Shown: positions 26,539-33,628 of the stretch, piece by piece
How the letters are laid out: each line of letters opens with the position of its first letter
Position numbering within the stretch: position 1 is the stretch's first letter
Origin: Sedimenticola hydrogenitrophicus
Lineage (GTDB): Bacteria; Pseudomonadota; Gammaproteobacteria; Chromatiales; Chromatiaceae
Assembly (NCBI RefSeq): GCF_029017505.1
Contig: NZ_JAQGEI010000001.1
Location: 186,001 to 250,000, forward strand
Length of the DNA: 64,000 nucleotides
Direction: 5' to 3'
Made by a program: the position numbers and the translations under genes
The notes under the pieces: generated by a model
What the model saw: the letters and a program-made list of their open reading frames with translations, nothing else
Told to the model about the DNA's origin: nothing
Database searches by the model: none

Positions 26539-27243
26539 CTACCGCCCCTCCCTGACCAGATAGAGTCGGGTCGATTGCTGGGGTGCCAGGCGGTGTTCCA
26601 CAATGGCGACCGCCTTGATGTCGGTAGCGAGGTGCGCGAACTCGCGCTCATCCAGGCGCATTTCGACATCCGAGATGTTGGTGAGTTGGTACACCTCGCC
26701 CATAAGCTCGCCGCTGTAACGCGCGGTCAGCACGATGCGGGCCTCCGCCCACAGTGGGATCTCGCGTTCCTCGGCTGAAGGCATATAGCCTTCGGGCACC
26801 GCGCCGCGGGCCAGGGCGCGCACCAGGTGCTTGATCCGCTCGGTGTAGGGAATGGCAAGTGTGGCTGCATTGGATACTTCAGCTGCCCGGTTCTTCGGTC
26901 GGAGCAGTACCGTATCCGAGGGCATGTCCACGGGGACCGCCAGCAGGGTATGGGTGGCGCCCTGGTCGTCCCGTAAGAAGAAGCTGAATGCACGCGATGT
27001 CAAACCGGGCGCTGGACGCAGGAACACCTGGCCGCCTTCACGGTCGGGTTCCACCTGCATATAGTCCTCCAGGCCCCAGACACGACTGATCTGGCCCCCG
27101 TCGGCCATGGCGATGCGGGTGAGGTCCTTGCTCGATACCTTCACGGTCACGGTCTGGCCGTCCACCACGTCCACCAACTGCAGGGCGTGGCCATCAAGAC
27201 TCAGGCCGAGCAGAACCAGCGCCAAGAGCGAATGGATTCTCAC
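26539..27243 (-). CDS. traK: TraK, secretin-like core-channel protein
   Basis: A 234-aa exported protein from GTG 27243 (VRIHSLLALVLLGLSLDGHALQLVDVVDG), 14 residues into the longest frame. The signal peptide supports this start. The C-terminal half fits TraK/VirB9-like outer-membrane channel proteins (YRLTNISDVEMRLDEREF-like block). It overlaps the traE end by 50 bp. Confidence 0.88.
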   Translation of the reverse strand: MRIHSLLALVLLGLSLDGHALQLVDVVDGQTVTVKVSSKDLTRIAMADGGQISRVWGLEDYMQVEPDREGGQVFLRPAPGLTSRAFSFFLRDDQGATHTLLAVPVDMPSDTVLLRPKNRAAEVSNAATLAIPYTERIKHLVRALARGAVPEGYMPSAEEREIPLWAEARIVLTARYSGELMGEVYQLTNISDVEMRLDEREFAHLATDIKAVAIVEHRLAPQQSTRLYLVREGR

Positions 27244-27793
27244 TGTCTTGTACCTCCGTAAATTGTGAGACGAACAGCCGCCCATCCCGGTAGGTGAAGC
27301 GGATCAGGAACCGCGCCTGACGCTGTTCGGTCTGTTTGTTGCCGACCAGCGTGGTCAGTTGCCCGGCAAGGATGGCCTGCTCGCCTTTGAGCCTGACTTC
27401 CTGGGGATAGAACACCGAAGAGAGGCGGTTGCGCTGGATCTTCTGCGTATCGCCTTCGAGTCGCGCGGCGAGCGCACCGTAGCTTTCGGGATCAGCGTAG
27501 CGCAGGAACCGGTTGACCTGATGGCCGATGTTGTCGGGGTTGTAGGTCAGCGCGAGCCCGGCGAAATAGACCGCCATCTGCTCCAGGTACTCGGGCGAGA
27601 CCTCGTCGCCGTGTACCCAGAAGGTCTTCTCAAAGCTCGGCGGCACGACGATGGTCTTCTCCCGCATATCGGTGTTGAGTACCCAGTAGGCGAGCCCCAA
27701 GTTGGAGGTGGCCAGCAACAGGGCGACCGCCATCCAGAGGTTGCGCCGCCAGAGCGTATCCGTGAGCAGGGAGCGGTAGCGGCTCTCCCTCAT
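27194..27793 (-). CDS. traE: TraE, inner-membrane VirB8-like conjugation protein
   Basis: A 199-aa protein with one N-terminal membrane segment (NLWMAVALLLATSNLGLAYWVL) and a periplasmic VirB8-like domain (VPPSFEKTFWVHGDEVSPEYLEQMAVYFAGL). ATG 27793 overlaps the traL stop and begins MRESRYRSLL, the usual TraE opening. It acts as a scaffold for pilus assembly. Confidence 0.93.
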   Translation of the reverse strand: MRESRYRSLLTDTLWRRNLWMAVALLLATSNLGLAYWVLNTDMREKTIVVPPSFEKTFWVHGDEVSPEYLEQMAVYFAGLALTYNPDNIGHQVNRFLRYADPESYGALAARLEGDTQKIQRNRLSSVFYPQEVRLKGEQAILAGQLTTLVGNKQTEQRQARFLIRFTYRDGRLFVSQFTEVQDSENPFALGAGSARPES

Positions 27794-28077
27794 CCCACGT
27801 ACTCCCGCACATGACTCGGTGCACGTCCCCGAAACCACCAGGCCGAGGGCGTGTACCAGTACAGGAAACGCGCGATGATCCCCCGGCCGCCCTCGGCCTT
27901 CACCCGCGCAAAGCCGCGCGACAGCAGCAGGCCGATGACCACACCGACGAGGATCTGGCCGAGCAAGGCCCCCATCAGGGTGAAGAAGATCACCAGGATG
28001 GCCTCGTCGGCGTCCCAGAAAAAGAACTGGGGCGGATCATCGAGGCGGCGGGGGATCAGGTAGCGTTCCTGGTCCAT
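27790..28077 (-). CDS. traL: TraL, pilus assembly membrane protein
   Basis: A 95-aa protein: MDQERYLIPRRLDDPPQFFFWDADE, two hydrophobic segments (ILVIFFTLMGALLGQILVGVVIGLLL), then RFLYWYTPS. This is the full TraL pattern (VirB3-like). It stands 3 bp after the pilin gene and overlaps traE by 4 bp. Confidence 0.94.
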   Translation of the reverse strand: MDQERYLIPRRLDDPPQFFFWDADEAILVIFFTLMGALLGQILVGVVIGLLLSRGFARVKAEGGRGIIARFLYWYTPSAWWFRGRAPSHVREYVG

Positions 28078-28080
28078 CGG

Positions 28081-28377
28081 TTACACCACGGCGGAACCGA
28101 AGATGGCATCGATGATGGTCGGGCCCAGCGCGCCGAACACCGCTAGGATCACGCCCAGCACCGCCGGTAACGGACTGCCCTTGGCGGCACCGTAGCCCAG
28201 ACCGATCAGGCCGCCGACGATGGCGATGCCGCGGCCGAGATAACCGGTCGCCGCGTCGTAGAAGAACTGATAGGCGGACTGAAACTCCGCCCCCGTCGTC
28301 GAGGCCAATGCCGCCAGCGGCAGCATCAGCAGCACCAACAGGGCAAGGGGTTGATGAAGTGCGGTGGATCGAATCAT
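28081..28377 (-). CDS. traA: TraA-type pilin precursor
   Basis: A 98-aa protein with a leader of about 25 residues (cleavage near ALA/STTGAEF), then two hydrophobic segments separated by a short polar turn (YGAAKGSPLP). Size, the two-helix layout and position before traL fit the F-type pilin, the pilus subunit. The S26 peptidase at 20658 probably processes it. Pilins diverge, so identity rests on architecture and context. Confidence 0.85.
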   Translation of the reverse strand: MIRSTALHQPLALLVLLMLPLAALASTTGAEFQSAYQFFYDAATGYLGRGIAIVGGLIGLGYGAAKGSPLPAVLGVILAVFGALGPTIIDAIFGSAVV

Positions 28378-29045
28378 GGTTGCTTGTCTCCAGGTTGGGT
28401 TGTGGGGTCCTTCGAGAAGGCGGTGAGCCGGATTTCCGCGCGCCGGTTGGCGGCCCGGTCGGTAGGGGTTTCATTGCTCTGCAGGTAGCAGCACTTGCCG
28501 CGACCGCTGACTTCAATGTCGTTGGCATTCAGGCCGTGTTCGACCAGATAGGCCTTGACGGACTGGGCGCGACGCAACGCCAGCCAGTCGTTGAAATCCT
28601 GGGGACCGACACTGTCGGTGAACCCCGCGACGAACAGCCGCTGTTGCTTGAGCTCGGGCAGGAGATTCAGCAGGGCTTGTTTGTCCGCCTCGGACAGCCT
28701 GGCGGTGTCGAAGGCGAAGTGGGTGGTGAACAGAATCCCGTCCACCGCCCCGGCTGCATCGGATGGGGCCTCGTCCGTCGCGCTATCGATCTCGTCCTTG
28801 TCCTGCTCCATCCCCGTGGGCGTGACCTTGGAGATCGGTTCATCCTTCCGCAGCAACGGCGTCTTCGGCGTCGGCCCGGCGCAGTCGGCACACACCACGT
28901 AGAACGCGTGCGTGTCCCCCCACGCAATAGCCGGTTGCTGTATCACGCCCAGTCTTGCCGGTGTGCTTGGCTCACTCGGACTGGGCGGTGTCGAGGCACA
29001 GCCCGCCAGCACCGCAAGGCAGACGCCCATAAACCCTGATCGCAT
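28374..29045 (-). CDS. OmpA-family lipoprotein
   Basis: A 223-aa lipoprotein from ATG 29045: MRSGFMGVCLAVLAGCASTPP with lipobox LAGC. A variable middle is followed by an OmpA peptidoglycan-binding domain (FAFDTARLSEADKQALLNLL, VAGFTDSVGPQDFNDWLALRRAQSVKAYL, RGKCCY, NRRAEIRL). It probably ties the transfer apparatus to the cell wall. It overlaps the pilin gene by 4 bp and the transglycosylase gene by 74 bp. Confidence 0.88.
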   Translation of the reverse strand: MRSGFMGVCLAVLAGCASTPPSPSEPSTPARLGVIQQPAIAWGDTHAFYVVCADCAGPTPKTPLLRKDEPISKVTPTGMEQDKDEIDSATDEAPSDAAGAVDGILFTTHFAFDTARLSEADKQALLNLLPELKQQRLFVAGFTDSVGPQDFNDWLALRRAQSVKAYLVEHGLNANDIEVSGRGKCCYLQSNETPTDRAANRRAEIRLTAFSKDPTTQPGDKQP

Positions 29046-29466
29046 AGTCTTCACGTCGTCGTTCTGTTCTCTGATCTGTTCTTGTGCCGGCGTTGTAAGC
29101 GCCAACGGCTTGCCAGCTATAGCCGAACTGCCGGACGTTCCCGGCCAGGATCCACGCACCTACACCGATGTTGAGGCAGGGGTCCAAGAGGTCTTCCGGC
29201 TCGATGCCGTACTGCTCCAAAACGGGAATCCACCAGGAGTTGATCTGCATCAGCCCGATGTCAGCGGTATCGTTCCCATTGACATGCACCACGCCTGGGT
29301 CGAGTCCACTCTCCACCTCGGCGATGGCCCGCAGGAGCGCCGGCGAGATACCGTACCGTTCGCCGGCCTCGCTGAAGCATTCCCTCAGCTCGTCGGCCTG
29401 GCCCGTGCCGGCAACCAGCAAAGCTATCGCTGCAACCAGGCCAAGCACTTGCCGAGGCGCTTCCAT
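28972..29466 (-). CDS. Lytic transglycosylase (VirB1/TrbN-like)
   Basis: A 164-aa exported SLT-domain protein. The catalytic glutamate lies in RAIAEVESGLDP (about E52). DIGLMQINSWW and VGAYNAG are the conserved SLT blocks. It opens the cell wall for pilus and channel assembly. Its 3' end overlaps the OmpA-like gene by 74 bp in another frame. Confidence 0.92.
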   Translation of the reverse strand: MEAPRQVLGLVAAIALLVAGTGQADELRECFSEAGERYGISPALLRAIAEVESGLDPGVVHVNGNDTADIGLMQINSWWIPVLEQYGIEPEDLLDPCLNIGVGAWILAGNVRQFGYSWQAVGAYNAGTRTDQRTERRREDYAIRVYGRLPCGAGGLCLDTAQSE

Positions 29467-29636
29467 TCCTGTACGACATCACGGGATAGAGAGACGGCCG
29501 GTGCGTGTTCCTCGACGGCCCTGTATAGGGCCTCCGCGGCTGCCAGTGCTTCACGCACCTCCGGGGGGAGAGAGCTGGCTGAACCCGGCTTCTGGCCGGG
29601 ATCAGACAAAGGCGCAGCATTCTTCGACTGGCACAT
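29424..29636 (-). CDS. Small hypothetical protein at the head of the tra operon
   Basis: A 70-aa protein starting MCQSKNAAPLSDPG. ATG 29636 is chosen because GAGG stands 8 nt upstream. The helical C-terminal half is PEVREALAAAEALYRAVEEHAPAVSLSRDVVQEWKRL. No family is recognised. It overlaps the transglycosylase start by 43 bp, and it is the first gene of the minus-strand tra unit. Confidence 0.55.
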   Translation of the reverse strand: MCQSKNAAPLSDPGQKPGSASSLPPEVREALAAAEALYRAVEEHAPAVSLSRDVVQEWKRLGKCLAWLQR

Positions 29637-29795
29637 CCTGCTTTCCTCGTAATGCGTGGAACCCATCCGGAAATCACGTTCCGGGTACGAGGTGGCATGG
29701 TCTGGAATGCAGAGGGCGGAAGGAAGGGGAAACGTTATGGGATTTCTGAAGGGATTAGTTGCGGTTGGAGCCTTCAAACCCCTCTGCAGTAGCAC

Positions 29796-30017
29796 AATAA
29801 GCGCGACACCGCTTCCGAATTTATTGCTGAGGTATCTCTAAGAATGCTATGAGCTGGTGTTTGGGCGCACATCTGTTCCTAGTTGTCTGTAAAAAATTCC
29901 TATAATATCTTCAATAGTTCACAAAACGTCTTATTTTTGAAAGCTAAAACAGTGACTTATCGAAGAATCGTTGTCTGATAATGTGACCCATGGCTTGAGA
30001 TTAGGAGGTAATCAGCA
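29796..30017. promoter_or_regulatory. AT-rich divergent promoter region
   Basis: About 220 bp with no gene, much more AT-rich than its surroundings, between the leftward tra operon and a rightward cargo gene. TATAAT occurs at 29901-29906 on the plus strand as a possible -10, though no convincing -35 stands at 16-18 bp. TTAGGAGGT just before 30018 is a strong ribosome site for the rightward gene. Confidence 0.5.
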
Positions 30018-31424
30018 ATGGGTGGCAATGTCATCAAGTTCCCACAAGGAGCAGGGCTTATGCGACATACGAAAAAGAATCATGAGGAGTTGCATGAAGA
30101 ACGCGGCCGTCAAGCGGGGCGCGTACTTGCCAGCTCGCGGACACGGTTGTCCTGGGAAGACCGCACTTCGATAGCGCGGCGGCTGCATGACGAGATCGTC
30201 CGTTCAGGCATCAAGCCAGGGGACATCGCGGCCGCTGCCCGGCTTGGTAATGGCACGAAGGAACTGAATAAGCTTGCCATGAAGGCGGATAAGGACCCGA
30301 AAAAGGCGCAGCTCTTGGCCTACCCGGACCGCTACTACGACGTGATGAAGGCGTTAGCACGGCTCACCCGCCAGAACGTTCATCTTGTCGTGGACCGCCT
30401 GACGGTTGGCACTTCCGTTCACCCAACGCGCGCTGAGCAATTGAGTGATGTCGAGAAGACCATGCGGGCGCTTGAGCTTCTTGGTGCACGGGTCGACAAG
30501 GAACTTGGTCTGTTCGAACAGTACCGCCAGACATTTTTTTCGAAGCGCGAGTTCATCAGGCGAGGGGACTTGCGGAATTGGCCGTTCTATCCGTTCGATG
30601 AACACGACATGCCAAAGGCACCGACTTTGGCCGAACTCAAATTGACTAAAAAGGCCCTCAAGGCTTTGGGCTTCGGTAGTGCGGAACCATCCACCATCCT
30701 GCTGAAGGACATAGACAAAGACTTGTTCGATGAAAGCATGTGCGAATATATCAATGAGCGCCTTGAGCAATACCAAGATCAGCTTGAGTGGTGGTCCAAG
30801 TTGCGCGACGGATACTTCTCATTCTGGAACGGTGACCAAGACGACTATGCCCAGTGTATAGAAATCGAAGCGCTGGCATTTTTGCCACACGTCTACGTGG
30901 GAATGGTCTTCGATTGGTCGGCATGGGGCGTTTCTAATGACGAATCAGCCATACGCCGATATCGCCAAGAGGCGCTTGAAGTAGCAGACCAAGTACCCGA
31001 GATTGCACTGGCGGATGATACTGGAGAACCACGAATGCGGCTGCCCAGCAATCCGGATTTCTATGCGTGCGACCATACGTGGCTGATCCTCTATCCTGAT
31101 CGGCGGTTGACAACGCTGGTGCCGGTCCTCGTCCAGACCGATGATTGCATTGGCTCTCACATGGTACGGTGTACCGTGAGCAAGTTGATTGAACTCCAAA
31201 GTGCCGGATACATCACGGATACGCCGATGTCTGGCTACGAGCGATTGGTCCAGATCATCGGCGAGAGGATGCCTGACGGTGAGTACGCCTTGGTTGATTC
31301 CTGGCTCAAGACGGGCCGCAATCTTCGGTTCAATCCGTACCTTCGTGTTGCAGAGCAGTCCTATGAGGCACGCAAGAGCAGGGACGAGATGTTCACGGGA
31401 GGGCGGAACGATGAGAACGGTTGA
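30018..31424 (+). CDS. Unknown 468-aa cargo protein
   Basis: A soluble 468-aa protein preceded by a strong AGGAGGT site. The N-terminal quarter is very basic and helical (RTSIARRLHDEIVRSGIKPGDIAAAARLGNGTKELNKLAMKADKDPKK) and may be a helix-turn-helix. The middle is rich in Trp and acidic residues. No family is recognised. GC content is visibly lower than in the tra genes. It leads a four-gene plus-strand block with nuclease-like and DUF4258-like genes, so a defence or regulatory role is possible but unproven. Confidence 0.75.
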   Translation: MGGNVIKFPQGAGLMRHTKKNHEELHEERGRQAGRVLASSRTRLSWEDRTSIARRLHDEIVRSGIKPGDIAAAARLGNGTKELNKLAMKADKDPKKAQLLAYPDRYYDVMKALARLTRQNVHLVVDRLTVGTSVHPTRAEQLSDVEKTMRALELLGARVDKELGLFEQYRQTFFSKREFIRRGDLRNWPFYPFDEHDMPKAPTLAELKLTKKALKALGFGSAEPSTILLKDIDKDLFDESMCEYINERLEQYQDQLEWWSKLRDGYFSFWNGDQDDYAQCIEIEALAFLPHVYVGMVFDWSAWGVSNDESAIRRYRQEALEVADQVPEIALADDTGEPRMRLPSNPDFYACDHTWLILYPDRRLTTLVPVLVQTDDCIGSHMVRCTVSKLIELQSAGYITDTPMSGYERLVQIIGERMPDGEYALVDSWLKTGRNLRFNPYLRVAEQSYEARKSRDEMFTGGRNDENG

Positions 31425-31764
31425 TCATGGACCTGAGGACGTACGCAGTGAGATCAGTATGTCGATGCATATTCAGCAGCGTCTTCGTCAACGTGGTGTG
31501 AAGGAAGATGACCTCGCTCTGGTTTGTGATGTCGGCGAGACATTTTCGGATGGGTATATGATGACCAAGCGTGCTGTCAGCGAGGAGATCAGCCGCCTTA
31601 AGGCGGAGATTCAGAGGCTAGAGAAGTTAAAAGGGGTGATGGTGATTGAGCAGCGAAACACATTGGTGACGGTCTATCGGCCGAACCATACAAAGTGTCG
31701 TCTGGTGCTCGAACACGGCAAGAGTATCAGTCGAAAACACAAGGAGTGTAGCTATGCACCATGA
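31411..31764 (+). CDS. Small DUF4258-like protein
   Basis: A 117-aa protein from ATG 31411, with GGAGGG 7 nt upstream. The segment ISMSMHIQQRLRQRGVKEDDLALVCDVGETFSDG and the later RNTLVTVYRPNH resemble DUF4258/BrnT-like domains, which are small RelE-fold-related proteins. The middle has a short coiled coil (EEISRLKAEIQRLEKLK). It overlaps the genes on both sides by 14 and 11 bp, so it is cotranslated. The family call is tentative. Confidence 0.6.
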   Translation: MRTVDHGPEDVRSEISMSMHIQQRLRQRGVKEDDLALVCDVGETFSDGYMMTKRAVSEEISRLKAEIQRLEKLKGVMVIEQRNTLVTVYRPNHTKCRLVLEHGKSISRKHKECSYAP

Positions 31765-32875
31765 CCAGGAAAACAAGGCAATTGAACAATCCTTTCGTCA
31801 GCTTTTTGCTCGGTGTGACGGCGTCGTCGGCTCTGAAGCAAACTACCAGGCGGCGTTGGCCGTTGAACTAGAACGCCACTTCCCTGGCAGAGTGCGACGC
31901 GAACGGAGATTACAGGCCACTGGTCGTGGCGGGGTAGATGTTGTCGTCATTGATCAAGATGGTAATCCGGAATTTGCGTTCGAGCTGAAGGGAGGCGCAT
32001 ATAACAGCCGTAATGCACTGCAAGATGTTTTCTCGTCTACGGGTAACTGCTCCGATATGCAGAGGCTCGCAAAAATCGATCTTTATCCAGATAAACGCTG
32101 GCTTGTCGCGGTGGATGCTGTCGAGTTGTGTCGCTCGCTGCCTTACCAGCAGCAGCTCAAGGCTGCCGAAGCTGCAGCGTCAGCAGGGGTCAGCTTTGCG
32201 TACTACGGGCATCGAGACGAGTCGTATCTACTTGCTCGTCCCGGGAGCAAAATCCGTTACCTGGATGTGGTGTCAGAGATGCGGCCGGCCGGTAAGCCTG
32301 TGAACATTAATCGATTGCTAAAGCCGGGCCTTATTACGGAAGCGCTGGGCGCTGTGGTTGACTCTGTTGAGCTGGAAGCCGATTTGGTGAGTGTGATCTA
32401 TAGTGCGTTGTCACGCGATGGTTACTCGCCATCCCAAATGGCGCTGGAAACCTACTTTGGCTTTGCGCCGGGTCATATGGCCCAGCGACCTGACTTGTGC
32501 CTCTTTGAACCCGAGATCGAAGGCCACTTCAACCTTTACCCTCGTGGTAACGTGGCGCTGAGCAATGATTCGTTAAAGATCCAAACGCTGAGGCTACTGG
32601 TTGAAGTGAAGGGCGGGATATCGTTGCTACGGACTCGGGACCAGACTCTCAGTAAGGTCTACCTCGGCGACATCGAGAAGCTGGCTATGTGGCGCACTCT
32701 GATCGACAGAGCGACCACAGACTCCCATATCAGATCACCAGACAGGTCCTTCTTGTTCATCGGAGCAGACATGCGCAGGACGCCTCTCAGTAATGAGATC
32801 ATTGAGATGCTTTCGATGGTAGCGAACAGAGCCGGCGTACACTTCATGTATATCCATATGCCGCTCGAAAGCTGA
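31754..32875 (+). CDS. Protein with two PD-(D/E)XK nuclease-like motifs
   Basis: A 373-aa protein. Near residues 58-82 it has TGRGGVDVVVIDQDGNPEFAFELKGG, i.e. an Asp followed by ExK. A similar arrangement recurs near 250-290 with QRPDLCLFEPEIEG and LRLLVEVKGG. Both look like PD-(D/E)XK nuclease cores, and two in one chain is unusual. It could be a restriction-type nuclease of the cargo block. Catalysis is inferred from motifs only. Confidence 0.65.
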   Translation: MHHDQENKAIEQSFRQLFARCDGVVGSEANYQAALAVELERHFPGRVRRERRLQATGRGGVDVVVIDQDGNPEFAFELKGGAYNSRNALQDVFSSTGNCSDMQRLAKIDLYPDKRWLVAVDAVELCRSLPYQQQLKAAEAAASAGVSFAYYGHRDESYLLARPGSKIRYLDVVSEMRPAGKPVNINRLLKPGLITEALGAVVDSVELEADLVSVIYSALSRDGYSPSQMALETYFGFAPGHMAQRPDLCLFEPEIEGHFNLYPRGNVALSNDSLKIQTLRLLVEVKGGISLLRTRDQTLSKVYLGDIEKLAMWRTLIDRATTDSHIRSPDRSFLFIGADMRRTPLSNEIIEMLSMVANRAGVHFMYIHMPLES

Positions 32876-32887
32876 TTGGAGGGTATT

Positions 32888-33517
32888 ATGCCAAGACGAA
32901 ACAGAGTTGATCCATTTGGTAACTTGTATGCAGTGCCGCAACGAGGAACTCTTATGGGGAACCGAGGATGCCTGCATTCGCCGAAGGGTGAGATCGTGCG
33001 TAGCTACAATCGGAAAGAGTGGGTGACCTGTTTATTAGACTACCGAGGACGTCATCGAACCATAATGGAACCAAGTCGATATACAGAGCTGTTCTTCCTC
33101 GATGAGGCCACCTCATTCGCTGCAGGGCATCGGCCATGCGGCACTTGCCGACGTGAGTCGCTCCATCAGTTTCGTGTCGCATGGACGGGATCCGATGCAG
33201 ACCCCGCAGCCCAGGGCGCAGAGCTCAAGCGGATCGACTCCGTGCTTCACACGCAACGACTAGATCGCAAACGGCAGGTGTCACATCTTGGGGATCTCCC
33301 AGAAGGTGTCTTCGTTCAAATGGAACCTGGTCAACGGGAGGTATGGCTGTGGTGGCGGAGTCGCCTGTTGAAATGGTCTTTCGACGGTTACACTCCCGAG
33401 CGCGAGGCCCATAACAACGACCAGGTCGATGTCGTAACACCGTGGTGCCTAGTCGAAGTCTTGAGGGTAGGTTATCCGGTTTCAGTGCACACTAGTGCCG
33501 AGATCAATCGATTATAG
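32888..33517 (+). CDS. Conserved hypothetical protein (RNRVDPFG type)
   Basis: A 209-aa protein from ATG 32888, with GGAGGG a few bases upstream. It begins PRRNRVDPFGNLYAVPQRGTLMGNRGCLHSPKG and contains YTELFFLDEATSFAAGHRPCGTCRR. I recognise this as a widespread unnamed family, seen often in alphaproteobacteria, of unknown function. The CGTC pair could bind metal. It is the last gene of the low-GC plus-strand block. Confidence 0.75.
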   Translation: MPRRNRVDPFGNLYAVPQRGTLMGNRGCLHSPKGEIVRSYNRKEWVTCLLDYRGRHRTIMEPSRYTELFFLDEATSFAAGHRPCGTCRRESLHQFRVAWTGSDADPAAQGAELKRIDSVLHTQRLDRKRQVSHLGDLPEGVFVQMEPGQREVWLWWRSRLLKWSFDGYTPEREAHNNDQVDVVTPWCLVEVLRVGYPVSVHTSAEINRL

Positions 33518-33581
33518 GCGGTAGGTAACCGGTCGCTCACAGTCGGGCGCCAGGAGTTGCCGGAAAGCGGCATCTGGAACG

Positions 33582-33620
33582 AAAAAAGAACCCCGCCAAG
33601 CACCCGAAGGTGCCAAGCGG
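33582..33620 (-). terminator. Intrinsic terminator after the helicase gene
   Basis: Read on the minus strand, CCGCTTGGCACC, loop TTCG and GGTGCTTGGCGG form a stem with a small internal loop, followed by GGTTCTTTTTTCG. It lies 9-47 bp beyond the helicase stop. Confidence 0.8.
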
Positions 33621-33628
33621 AGTGAAGG

